Made by a program: the position numbers and the translations under genes. The notes under the pieces were generated by a model that saw only the letters and a program-made list of their open reading frames with translations, did not search any database and had not been told where the DNA came from. This document shows, piece by piece, positions 1-5,763 of a DNA stretch of 6,591 nucleotides (the first letter of the stretch is position 1; every line of letters starts with the position of its first letter). The DNA is from Saprospiraceae bacterium (GTDB lineage Bacteria > Bacteroidota > Bacteroidia > Chitinophagales > Saprospiraceae), in assembly GCA_947441325.1 (NCBI GenBank), contig CANETR010000123.1:1-6591 (forward strand), written 5' to 3'.

Positions 1-1
1 A

Positions 2-535
2 CTCTGTACCGAAGAAATGTTTAAACCCTACTTTCTCCCTATCGACTTCCGTGAAACCAAGGAGGCCTTGCAAACCATCATTAATACTCGAAAAGAAACT
101 TTGGAAAGACTTGGCCGAGGTGAGGCTATAGCCATTTTTCCCTCTGGTGGTGTTGCTACTGCCAAAAGAGTTGTTGGTCCTTTGGAAGATTTAGAATGGA
201 AAAGATTCTTGGTAAAACTGGTACAAAAATCTCAAGCCACCGTTGTGCCTGTTTTCTTTCATGGTCAAAACAGCTTCTTATTTCAGCTTGCCAGTCATGT
301 ACACTCATTCTTCAGGCTTAGCTTGCTGCTGAATGAGGTCCGTAACAAAATGAATAGAAATATTGGTATCAGTGTCGGCGACCCAATTTCCTACGAGGAG
401 ATTTTAAACTTGGGTAAGAATGACGAGCTACTTCATAATCTGCAAAAAATAACCTGGGACTTACAAAACGATCCCTATTACGGTGCTTTTAAAACGAGAA
501 GAGGCGCTTTGAAAATGCTGAGAATAAAGGAATAA
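2..535 (+). CDS. PlsC/hemolysin-like lysophospholipid acyltransferase, C-terminal part (5' end outside window)
   Basis: This is the C-terminal about 177 residues of an acyltransferase that probably moves a fatty acyl group onto a lysophospholipid or aminolipid at the inner membrane. An ATG lies at 17, but the frame is open to the window edge (L-C-T-E-E before that Met). Related proteins continue smoothly through this point, so I treat the ATG as internal. Visible motifs, counted from that Met, are PYFLPIDF near residues 4-11, the acyltransferase substrate-binding block IFPSGGVAT near 40-48, ATVVPVFFHGQNS near 74-86, and ISVGDPISYEE near 118-128. The catalytic HX4D motif would lie upstream, outside the window. 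The order and spacing match the putative hemolysin/lysophospholipid acyltransferase group. That group includes enzymes of ornithine and glycine lipid synthesis, but the exact substrate cannot be read here. It converges on the next gene with only 12 bases between the stop codons and no visible terminator. Confidence 0.8.
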   Translation, partial: LCTEEMFKPYFLPIDFRETKEALQTIINTRKETLERLGRGEAIAIFPSGGVATAKRVVGPLEDLEWKRFLVKLVQKSQATVVPVFFHGQNSFLFQLASHVHSFFRLSLLLNEVRNKMNRNIGISVGDPISYEEILNLGKNDELLHNLQKITWDLQNDPYYGAFKTRRGALKMLRIKE

Positions 536-547
536 TGTAAATTATAA

Positions 548-1300
548 CTAGAAATCTAAGTCAAAGTCGTCTAAATCGAGGTCATCATCTTCTTTTTTGG
601 TTTGCGCTTCAGGTGATGTAGCTACATCTTCGTCATCTTCATCTCCAAAATCGAAATCATCATCGTCGTCGTCATCGTCCAGGTCCAAATCTAAATCATC
701 GTCACCAAAATCAAGGTCATCAAGACCAAGATTATCAAGTGAGTCATCATCACCCAGGTCGAGACTATCAAGATCGAGGTCATCATCATCCAATCCCAGG
801 TCTAAGTCTAAGTCCAGAACATCATCACCAAGATCTAAATCTCCCAAATCTAAATCATCCCCCAGATCGAGGTCTAAATCGCCTAAGTCGAAGTCATCGC
901 CTAGATCGAGGTCTAAATCTCCAAGGTCGAAGTCATCATCATTGAGGTCTAAATCGAGATCACCCAAGTCGAAGTCCAAATCAGCTAGATCGTCTTCATC
1001 GTCATCACCTAATCCAAGACCAACAGCGCCGGCAAGGGCAGCTGCAACAGCGGTTTTAGCCGATATTGAAATATTTACAATTTCAAGGTCAGAAGAATGA
1101 AAAACACCCTGCTTCATAAAAGTATCTTCAAACCATACGCAGGTGGGGTCTCCGAAGTCGAAGCCCTGCATTTCGAAACGGCGGTCCATTGATTTAAAAA
1201 AATTGCCGCTTCCGTCCTCATCATGCCCATCGCCCAAAAGGCGGATGACAGTCATTAAGGTACCGGTATCTTTTTGTTTAACTACGTCGCCTACTCGCAT
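548..1300 (-). CDS. DUF2158-like protein with a long Asp/Leu-rich acidic tail
   Basis: A 250-residue protein of unknown function in three parts. Residues 1-75 resemble the small DUF2158 (YodC-like) domain: VGDVVKQKDTGTLMTV near the N-terminus, then a tryptophan strand CVWFEDTF at about 54-61 and SSDLEIV at 69-75. Residues about 80-98 are a small-residue, Ala/Gly-rich link. Residues 99-250 are a low-complexity tail in which about 74 of 152 residues are Asp, mostly in alternating D-L and D-F patterns with Gly. An exact 13-residue unit (DDFDLGDLDLDLG) occurs twice at 122-147, with imperfect copies on either side. The tail ends DLDDFDLDF, with a C-terminal Phe. The start ATG at 1300 fits the domain start; no Shine-Dalgarno is evident. 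It lies 43 bases after hepT and is probably the last gene of the block starting at 2306. Binding of cations, basic proteins or nucleic-acid-binding partners is possible but is inference only. The domain call is by eye. Confidence 0.8.
   Translation of the reverse strand: MRVGDVVKQKDTGTLMTVIRLLGDGHDEDGSGNFFKSMDRRFEMQGFDFGDPTCVWFEDTFMKQGVFHSSDLEIVNISISAKTAVAAALAGAVGLGLGDDDEDDLADLDFDLGDLDLDLNDDDFDLGDLDLDLGDDFDLGDLDLDLGDDLDLGDLDLGDDVLDLDLDLGLDDDDLDLDSLDLGDDDSLDNLGLDDLDFGDDDLDLDLDDDDDDDDFDFGDEDDEDVATSPEAQTKKEDDDLDLDDFDLDF
864..941 (-). repeat. Two 39-bp in-frame tandem repeats in the acidic-tail coding region
   Basis: Bases 864-902 and 903-941 are two near-identical 39-bp units. On the plus strand both begin agatcgaggtctaaatc and continue with a matching tcgaagtcatc segment. 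On the minus strand they encode two exact copies of a 13-residue Asp/Leu/Gly unit. Degenerate versions extend over the whole tail-coding stretch, 551-1006. The copies differ at several third codon positions, so the array is not freshly duplicated everywhere. The unit is a multiple of three, so gain or loss of copies would change tail length without a frameshift. Confidence 0.85.
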
Positions 1301-1343
1301 GCTAAGTTAGAGGGAAAATTGAAAGGGAAAAGGGAAAAATGAA

Positions 1344-1673
1344 TCATATCAATTTTTTTTCAATTTCTGCTTTCAGTGGGTTAATGTGATTTTTTAAAAT
1401 TGCCCAAACAACAGCATTATCAATGTTGGTATAAGCATGAACCAATCTATTTCTGAATCCAATAATTTGTCTGTCCTGTTCTATTTGTATTTCAGGAACT
1501 ATTTTTTTTAACATATTCAAGGCTTCCCCAATAATCATCAACTGCCTTTCTACCGCGCTCTGCGTTTTTAAATCATTATCGTACTCTGAAAATTGGGTTG
1601 TTTCCTTGGTAAAATCTTCAATTTTTTAGATTGCAGACAATATATCAGAAAGATATTTTAAGCTCTTTTCCAT
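1344..1673 (-). pseudogene. hepT: HepT-type HEPN toxin, interrupted by an in-frame TAA at codon 16
   Basis: The frame from the ATG at 1673 reads MEKSLKYLSDILSAI, then TAA (1628-1626), then KIEDFTKETTQFSEY and onward to a stop at 1346-1344, 110 codons in all including that final stop. This is the length and layout of HepT (DUF86/HEPN), the RNase toxin of the MNT-HEPN toxin-antitoxin systems. Downstream of the stop are QSAVERQL, MIIGEAL, and the catalytic RX4HXY motif RNRLVHAY (R74, H79, Y81), whose Tyr is the residue AMPylated by MntA in characterised systems. In relatives the interrupted position is usually Glu in an A-I-E-K-I-E context, and GAA to TAA is a single base change. The frame is otherwise intact on both sides and overlaps mntA by 29 bases. 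Alternatives are a shortened product from the internal TTG at 1541 (65 residues, lacking the first helix), stop readthrough, or a base-call error. HepT identity is firm; loss of function is likely. Confidence 0.85.
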
Positions 1674-1980
1674 CATAAATCAAAACTTTTGAAGCCTCAA
1701 TACTTTTTCTCAAAAAAGGATTTTTCAAAGAAGCCGATGTCAGTAAATCTACTTTCCTTTTAAAAAAGGCTTCAAATCTATCCCATAGTTCCATAATTTG
1801 CTCACCTCTACTGATTGGATCTTCCACACTAATTTCAATCAATAAATCAACATCGCTTGTCTCTTCATCAAAATCATCTCTTAGAGATGAACCAAAGGCA
1901 TAAAGCGATTTAATATCGAAAGATTTACAAATTCCAATAAACTCCTCGGGGTTATGCTGTATCGATTCTTTTAAATTCAT
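1645..1980 (-). CDS. mntA: MntA-type minimal nucleotidyltransferase (antitoxin of HepT)
   Basis: A 111-residue minimal nucleotidyltransferase, the antitoxin partner of HepT. In studied MntA/HepT pairs it transfers AMP from ATP to the Tyr of the toxin RX4HXY motif and so silences its RNase activity. The sequence shows the fold signature: YAFGSSLRDDF with Gly30-Ser31, then SDVDLLIEI with the metal-binding Asp43 and Asp45 (the GSX10-11DXD arrangement), and a third Asp in KVDLLT at about 78. Length is normal and no catalytic residue is missing, so the antitoxin looks intact although its toxin frame carries a stop. The ATG at 1980 gives a short helix before the domain, as expected. It begins 23 bases after the upstream DUF2158-like gene and its end overlaps the true hepT start (1673), consistent with co-transcription and possibly translational coupling. 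Confidence 0.9.
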   Translation of the reverse strand: MNLKESIQHNPEEFIGICKSFDIKSLYAFGSSLRDDFDEETSDVDLLIEISVEDPISRGEQIMELWDRFEAFFKRKVDLLTSASLKNPFLRKSIEASKVLIYDGKELKISF

Positions 1981-2003
1981 AAAATTCTGATTATTGTCCT
2001 TTT

Positions 2004-2306
2004 CTACCAGTCATCATCGTCATCATCTTCGTCGTCGTCATCGTCGTCATCATTTCTTCCGGCACTTTGTTCTGCGACAAAACGTCCGTCAGGATATTTC
2101 AAACAGACAGCTTTGAAAGTATTGGTAACAATTTTCATCTGACCATTAGGCATTTCCTGTTGATATTCGCATACGATATCACCTTTTTTAAACCCTTTCA
2201 TACGGGCTGCTTTTTCGCGCGAGCCATCTCCTGCTTTGATAACATAGGTTATCACCATTTGTGGCCCCCCGGATTTGAGCATGACAATTTCGTCTTTTTC
2301 CGCCAT
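2004..2306 (-). CDS. Small DUF2158-like (YodC-like) protein with poly-Asp tail
   Basis: A 100-residue cytoplasmic protein with no signal peptide or membrane segment. Residues 5-20 carry the DUF2158 signature (EIVMLKSGGPQMVIT). The second half of the domain is visible as GDIVCEYQQ at 42-50 and NTFKAVCLKYP at 62-72, with an inserted basic stretch (REKAARMKGFKKG) between them. Residues 86-99 are thirteen Asp and one Glu, followed by a terminal Trp. The family has no established function. It is the first gene of the block, 51 bases or so downstream of the promoter box at 2356-2363, and is followed after 23 bases by mntA. The larger gene at 1300-548 is built the same way (domain plus acidic tail ending in an aromatic), so the two are likely paralogues or functional partners. 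The tail is encoded by a near-pure GAY repeat and may vary in length. Confidence 0.85.
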   Translation of the reverse strand: MAEKDEIVMLKSGGPQMVITYVIKAGDGSREKAARMKGFKKGDIVCEYQQEMPNGQMKIVTNTFKAVCLKYPDGRFVAEQSAGRNDDDDDDDEDDDDDDW

Positions 2307-2355
2307 GATTTTGATATTGATAATATTAAGATGCGTATTTAGCTAAGTCTGCACT

Positions 2356-2386
2356 CAAATATATGATAAGGCTTTGAAAAAGCAAA
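2356..2386 (-). promoter_or_regulatory. Bacteroidota-type promoter of the DUF2158/mntA/hepT block
   Basis: Read on the minus strand, TTTG (2386-2383) is followed after exactly 19 bases by TATATTTG (2363-2356). This is a full match to the known primary-sigma promoter pattern of Bacteroidota (TTTG near -33, TAnnTTTG near -7). Transcription would begin about 2345-2352, giving a leader of about 40-45 bases before the ATG at 2306. The -33 element abuts and partly shares the T-tract of the pckA terminator. Confidence 0.8.
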
Positions 2387-2418
2387 AAAAACAGACAACT
2401 GTTTTAAACAATTGTCTG
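2384..2418 (-). terminator. Rho-independent terminator of pckA
   Basis: On the minus strand CAGACAA (2418-2412) pairs perfectly with TTGTCTG (2398-2392), with a partly paired loop between. The stem is followed directly by eight T residues (complement of 2391-2384). It lies about 45 bases after the pckA stop, in the position and orientation expected for the end of that transcript. Confidence 0.9.
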
Positions 2419-2424
2419 CTTTTC

Positions 2425-2448
2425 AGATGAAAGAACCTTCTTTCATCT
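2425..2448 (-). other. Perfect 10-bp hairpin just before the pckA terminator
   Basis: Bases 2425-2434 (agatgaaaga) and 2439-2448 (tctttcatct) are perfectly complementary around a 4-base loop. The hairpin lies between the pckA stop and the terminator stem, separated from the latter by six bases. It has no T-tract of its own. It may protect the mRNA 3' end from exonucleases or act with the terminator as a tandem structure. Confidence 0.65.
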
Positions 2449-2463
2449 ATTCCATTTCATTTA

Positions 2464-4077
2464 TTATAAAGAAACAGTAGCCTTAGGCGCTGCCGAAAGT
2501 ATTTCAGCATTGGACTGGGCCCTGTATTTCTCGAAATTAGTTACAAATTTTGCGGCAAGGTCAGATGCTTTAGCATCGTATGCGCCTTTATCTGCCCATG
2601 TATTACGTGGGTTCAGGATTTCTGAAGGCACACCCGGGCAGCTCTTAGGCATTGCCAAATTAAACACTGCTAAGTTTTCAAACTCTACTGAATCGAGATT
2701 GCCAACCAAGGCCTCTGTAATGATAGCACGAGTGTAAGCAAGTTTTATACGGCTACCTGTACCGAAAGCACCACCCGTCCAACCTGTGTTTACCAACCAA
2801 ACATTCACTTCATTTTTGGTGATAAGCTCTCCCAACATCTCGGCATATTTGGCTGGATGCAATGGAAGAAAGGCAGCACCAAAACAAGCAGAGAAAGTAC
2901 CCTGTGGTTCAGTTACGCCCATTTCGGTACCTGCTACCTTGGCAGTATATCCCGAAATAAAATAATACATAGCCTGTGCCTTGGTCAATTTTGAAATTGG
3001 AGGCAGTATACCGAATGCATCGGCTGTGAGGAAGAAAATATTTTTAGGAACGCCGCCTTTAGAAATAGGCAAAGCATTGTCGATATAATTAATCGGGTAG
3101 GATACACGTGTATTTTCAGTGATTCTCACATCGGTATAATCCACTGTTCTGGTACCTTCGTGGAAACCAATATTTTCCAGAATTGAGCCAAATTTAACGG
3201 CATCCCAGATCTGTGGTTCTTTTTCTTTTGTAAGGTCAACACATTTGGCATAACAGCCACCTTCGAAATTGAAGATACCTTCATCAGACCAGCCATGCTC
3301 ATCGTCACCAATAAGCCCACGGTTCGGATCTGCAGAAAGGGTTGTTTTGCCGGTTCCCGACAGACCAAAGAAAATCGCAGTATCACCCTCAGTACCAATA
3401 TTGGCAGAGCAATGCATAGATAATACACCTTTTTGATGTGGAAGGACATAGTTGAGAATGGTAAAAATTCCTTTTTTAATCTCGCCTGTATAACCAGTTC
3501 CTCCAATAAGTACCGTTTTGCGACTGAAATTGATAATCGCGAAATTGTGCTTACGGGTACCATCCATTTCAGGTACTGCATAGAATCCCGGAGCACAGAT
3601 GATTGTCCACTCTGGTTCAATTGTCAACATTTCCTCTGCGCTTGGACGAAGAAACATATTATATGCAAACATAGCCGACCATGGTTTTTCGGCAATGACA
3701 CGAAGCGAAAGTTTATATTTTTCATCGGCACAGGCAAATCCATCGCGAATAAACAGATTTTTCCCCTGCAGATAAGCAGTCATTTTCTCATAAATATCCT
3801 GGAAACGAATTGGGTCGAATGGAATGTTGATATCACCCCAGTTAACACTATTTTCAGTAAGTTCGTCTTTAACAATAAATTTATCTTTTGGAGAACGGCC
3901 AGTGTATTCGCCGGTCATGATTGCGAGTGCTCCGTTGTCGGCCAAAACGCCTTCATCCATTGAGATGGTATGTTCAACCAATTGCGGAACATTGAGGTTC
4001 CAATAAGCTGTGGCATAGTTGTGAATGCCGTAAGCAGCCAAATCGGCTTTAGGGTTTTTAATTCCTACCTGCTTCAT
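2464..4077 (-). CDS. pckA: ATP-dependent phosphoenolpyruvate carboxykinase
   Basis: A 537-residue cytosolic enzyme that interconverts oxaloacetate + ATP and PEP + ADP + CO2. It serves gluconeogenesis, or in many fermentative Bacteroidota runs toward oxaloacetate, conserving ATP on the way to succinate. Length matches the ATP-type family (E. coli 540). Motifs in order: GEYTGRSPKDKF at 57-67 (substrate Arg61), GGTGYTGEIKKG at 192-203 (Tyr196, Lys201/202), MHCSANIG at 221-228 (metal ligand His222), the P-loop GLSGTGKTTLS at 238-248 (Lys244), GDDEHGW at 257-263 (metal-binding Asp), ENTRVSYPI at 321-329 (Arg324), and the C-terminal adenine-site region TGWTGGAFGTGSRI at 431-444. All catalytic residues appear intact. 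The ATG at 4077 has no Shine-Dalgarno, only an A-rich leader (AACAAAAAATG). No perfect promoter box lies in the 129 bases upstream; the nearest is TATCTTTT (4156-4149), one mismatch from TAnnTTTG but without a -33 element. The upstream aminotransferase also works on oxaloacetate. Confidence 0.97.
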   Translation of the reverse strand: MKQVGIKNPKADLAAYGIHNYATAYWNLNVPQLVEHTISMDEGVLADNGALAIMTGEYTGRSPKDKFIVKDELTENSVNWGDINIPFDPIRFQDIYEKMTAYLQGKNLFIRDGFACADEKYKLSLRVIAEKPWSAMFAYNMFLRPSAEEMLTIEPEWTIICAPGFYAVPEMDGTRKHNFAIINFSRKTVLIGGTGYTGEIKKGIFTILNYVLPHQKGVLSMHCSANIGTEGDTAIFFGLSGTGKTTLSADPNRGLIGDDEHGWSDEGIFNFEGGCYAKCVDLTKEKEPQIWDAVKFGSILENIGFHEGTRTVDYTDVRITENTRVSYPINYIDNALPISKGGVPKNIFFLTADAFGILPPISKLTKAQAMYYFISGYTAKVAGTEMGVTEPQGTFSACFGAAFLPLHPAKYAEMLGELITKNEVNVWLVNTGWTGGAFGTGSRIKLAYTRAIITEALVGNLDSVEFENLAVFNLAMPKSCPGVPSEILNPRNTWADKGAYDAKASDLAAKFVTNFEKYRAQSNAEILSAAPKATVSL

Positions 4078-4138
4078 TTTTTGTTAGATGTTTTTCAGAT
4101 CTTTGGCAGATTATTTTTGCTCTGTTCAAAATCCTGTT

Positions 4139-4200
4139 AAAAAATTAAAAAAGATATAATTGAAGAGGCGAAAGCATGAAAATAAATTTCAACTTTCGCC
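4139..4200 (-). terminator. Probable terminator of the aminotransferase gene
   Basis: Just after the aminotransferase stop, minus-strand GGCGAAAG (4200-4193) pairs with CTTTCGCC (4174-4167). An inner stem TGAAA/TTTCA (4191-4187 with 4181-4177) sits around a 5-base loop, giving about 13 pairs with a small internal bulge. The T-rich stretch TTTTTTAATTTTTT lies at 4152-4139, some 14 bases after the stem rather than immediately after it. Either termination is inefficient or the structure is mainly a 3'-end stabiliser. Confidence 0.6.
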
Positions 4201-4206
4201 CCCTTG

Positions 4207-5433
4207 TTAATTTACCTTTGTCTCAGCCGCTGCCTGAATAGTTCTGCCGGGATACACTTTTAATGCATGTTCCAAACAGTCCATAGCGGCATGTAGATCA
4301 TGTTCATTCAGAACATAAGCTAATCTTACCTCTTGTTTACCCAAACCTTCGGTGGCGTAAAATCCGGTACCCGGAGCCATCATCACTGTCTGTTTGTTAT
4401 ACTCAAATGACTCTAGCAACCATTGACAGAACTTATCGCTATCATCAATAGGCAATTGAATCATTACATAAAAAGCACCATTTGGCGTAGGTGTAACTAC
4501 ACCTTCAATCGCTTTCAGTCGGTTCACAACAATCATTCGACGTTTATCGTATTCCTTTTTTACCTCCTCGAAATATGATTTTGGTGTTTCACACAATGCT
4601 TCAGAAAGAATCTGACCTAGTGTTGATGGACTCAACCTTGCCTGTGCAAATTTCATTGCGGTGGCATAAACCTCTTTGTTTTTGGTAACCAAAACACCTA
4701 TGCGGGCTCCGCAGGCCGAGTAGCGCTTCGAAACGGAGTCGATCATAACTGTATTTTCATCTAAACCCGGCAAACTCAGTACTGATGTATGTTCGCAGCC
4801 ATCGTAGATAAAATCGCGATACACTTCATCTGAGAAGAGGAAGATGTTGTGTTTTTTTACAATTTCGCCTAGAGCTAAAAGTTCTTCTTTGCTATACAAA
4901 TAACCGGTTGGATTTCCAGGATGGCATATTAAAATACCTTTGGTTTTTTCGCTGATAACTTTTTCAAATTCAGCAACAGGTGGCAATGCAAAACCTGTTT
5001 CTATTGTAGCTTTAATTGTTTTTATAACGATGCCTAAACTTTCTGCAAAACCGTTATAATTGGCGTAAAAAGGCTCTGGCACGATTAGTTCGTCTCCATT
5101 ATCCATGCAGGTCATCATGGCAAACATGAGCGCTTCGGAACCTCCGTTAGTAACAATTATGTCATTGGGCGTAAGCGCTATTCCGTATGTTCCGTAAAAA
5201 TCTGCCAATTTACGGCGATAAGATTCGAAACCTGCTGAATGGCTGTACTCCAACACTTTAATGTCGGCTTCACGCACAGCTTTCATACCAATTTCAGGTG
5301 TTAATATATCAGGCTGTCCTATATTGAGGTGATAAACATTTAGTCCTCTTTTTTTGGCAGCTTCGGCATAAGGAACCAACTTTCTAATTGGTGAAGCCGG
5401 TGCATTCTCGCCTCTCTTCGATACCTTTGGCAT
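4207..5433 (-). CDS. PLP-dependent class I/II aminotransferase, aspartate aminotransferase family
   Basis: A 408-residue cytosolic fold-type I enzyme, normal length for the family. The visible family pattern is: N-terminal ASPIRKLVPYA at 13-23, IGQPD at 38-42 (substrate-contacting Gly), Y63-S-H-S-A-G, GGSEAL at 97-102 (phosphate-binding loop), PGNPTG at 172-177 (Asn174), SDEVYRDF at 201-208 (Asp202 to the PLP pyridine nitrogen, Tyr205), SVSKRYSACGARIG at 233-246 (Schiff-base Lys236, phosphate Arg244), and EVRLAY at 368-373 (Arg370 to the substrate alpha-carboxylate). It probably exchanges aspartate and 2-oxoglutarate for oxaloacetate and glutamate. Members of this subfamily can prefer other amino acids, so no symbol is given. 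The ATG at 5433 matches the usual MPKxS start of relatives, and no Shine-Dalgarno is seen. It has its own promoter box at 5537-5544 and a probable terminator after the stop, so it is likely transcribed apart from pckA. Confidence 0.93.
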   Translation of the reverse strand: MPKVSKRGENAPASPIRKLVPYAEAAKKRGLNVYHLNIGQPDILTPEIGMKAVREADIKVLEYSHSAGFESYRRKLADFYGTYGIALTPNDIIVTNGGSEALMFAMMTCMDNGDELIVPEPFYANYNGFAESLGIVIKTIKATIETGFALPPVAEFEKVISEKTKGILICHPGNPTGYLYSKEELLALGEIVKKHNIFLFSDEVYRDFIYDGCEHTSVLSLPGLDENTVMIDSVSKRYSACGARIGVLVTKNKEVYATAMKFAQARLSPSTLGQILSEALCETPKSYFEEVKKEYDKRRMIVVNRLKAIEGVVTPTPNGAFYVMIQLPIDDSDKFCQWLLESFEYNKQTVMMAPGTGFYATEGLGKQEVRLAYVLNEHDLHAAMDCLEHALKVYPGRTIQAAAETKVN

Positions 5434-5536
5434 ATTTTAGATGAAGAAGGAAAATGGAAATAATTCAGAATAATTCAGCTGTTTTCCAATTCCCTGAGTT
5501 AATAATTAGGTGTTTGTTGAATATCAAAATAGGATG

Positions 5537-5544
5537 CAAAGATA
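5537..5544 (-). promoter_or_regulatory. Promoter -7 box upstream of the aminotransferase
   Basis: Minus-strand TATCTTTG (5544-5537) is a perfect match to the Bacteroidota -7 consensus TAnnTTTG and is followed by GCATCC. No clear TTTG lies 19-21 bases upstream, so the -33 element is weak or absent. It implies a leader of about 95-100 bases before the ATG at 5433. Confidence 0.6.
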
Positions 5545-5705
5545 CAAATAGCTTTCAGAAACTTAAAGTATAAATAACCTTAAATTAGATATTTGAAAAC
5601 TAATTTTTTATTATTAGTATCAGATGTTGATTTTAAAAAATCGATCTTTTATTCAAATAACGAACAGATAAGAAACATTAATACCGTATTAGCAGAATTG
5701 TTCAC

Positions 5706-5742
5706 AAAAAAAATCTGCGCTTTTGATAAAGTGCAGATTTTT
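5706..5742 (-). terminator. Strong terminator of the secreted-protein gene, possibly bidirectional
   Basis: AAAAATCTGC (5709-5718) pairs with GCAGATTTTT (5733-5742), extended inward by a G-T wobble, a G-C pair and three A-T pairs around a TGAT loop. On the minus strand the stem is followed by eight T residues (complement of 5713-5706), 22 bases or so after the stop at 5764. A T-run also follows on the plus strand, so it could work in both directions, but no plus-strand gene reaches it here. Confidence 0.9.
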
Positions 5743-5763
5743 GAATAGAAAAATTATCTAAAA

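Larger units (their letters stand above)
5434..5763. other. 330-base AT-rich intergenic region
   Basis: No coding sequence is supported here. The part nearest the aminotransferase (5434-5536) would be its leader of about 100 bases. This leader holds a perfect 10-bp tandem direct repeat, AATAATTCAG, at 5459-5468 and 5469-5478, flanked by complementary GGAAAA (5449-5454) and TTTTCC (5482-5487), which could close a weak stem. The middle (5545-5705) is very AT-rich with nothing I can assign. The right end holds the terminator of the next gene. Confidence 0.6.

Noticed and set aside
80..98. Ala/Gly-rich hydrophobic link in the large acidic protein (residue numbers) as a membrane segment
   Set aside because: It is short, made of small residues, lacks flanking charges typical of a membrane anchor, and precedes a tail too acidic to cross the membrane easily; a flexible linker is more likely.
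864..941. Possible CRISPR-like or regulatory direct repeats
   Set aside because: The units abut without spacers, are in frame, and encode repeated protein sequence within a long ORF.
597..1100. Plus-strand frame encoding a Ser/Arg/Lys-rich protein of about 167 residues
   Set aside because: It is the mirror of the Asp/Leu-rich coding region on the minus strand. GAY and YTN codons read backwards give Ser, Arg and Lys, and there is no recognisable domain.
1344..1541. Stand-alone 65-residue gene starting at TTG 1541
   Set aside because: The same frame continues upstream with clear HepT sequence through one stop to an ATG at 1673, so the short ORF is a fragment of a broken gene rather than a separate one.
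2067..2342. 91-residue plus-strand frame opposite the small DUF2158-like gene
   Set aside because: Antisense to a recognisable domain gene and rich in Phe/His with no family pattern.
3126..3620. 164-residue minus-strand frame within pckA
   Set aside because: It lies entirely inside pckA in another frame. pckA has every catalytic motif, and this frame matches nothing.
3433..3963. 176-residue plus-strand frame opposite pckA
   Set aside because: Antisense shadow of a strongly conserved gene, with Cys/Phe/Ile-rich composition and no domain.
5582..5606. AT-only hairpin (AAATTAG / CTAATTT) with a T-run on the plus strand
   Set aside because: Only seven nearly all A-T pairs in very AT-rich DNA, and no plus-strand gene upstream that would need a terminator.
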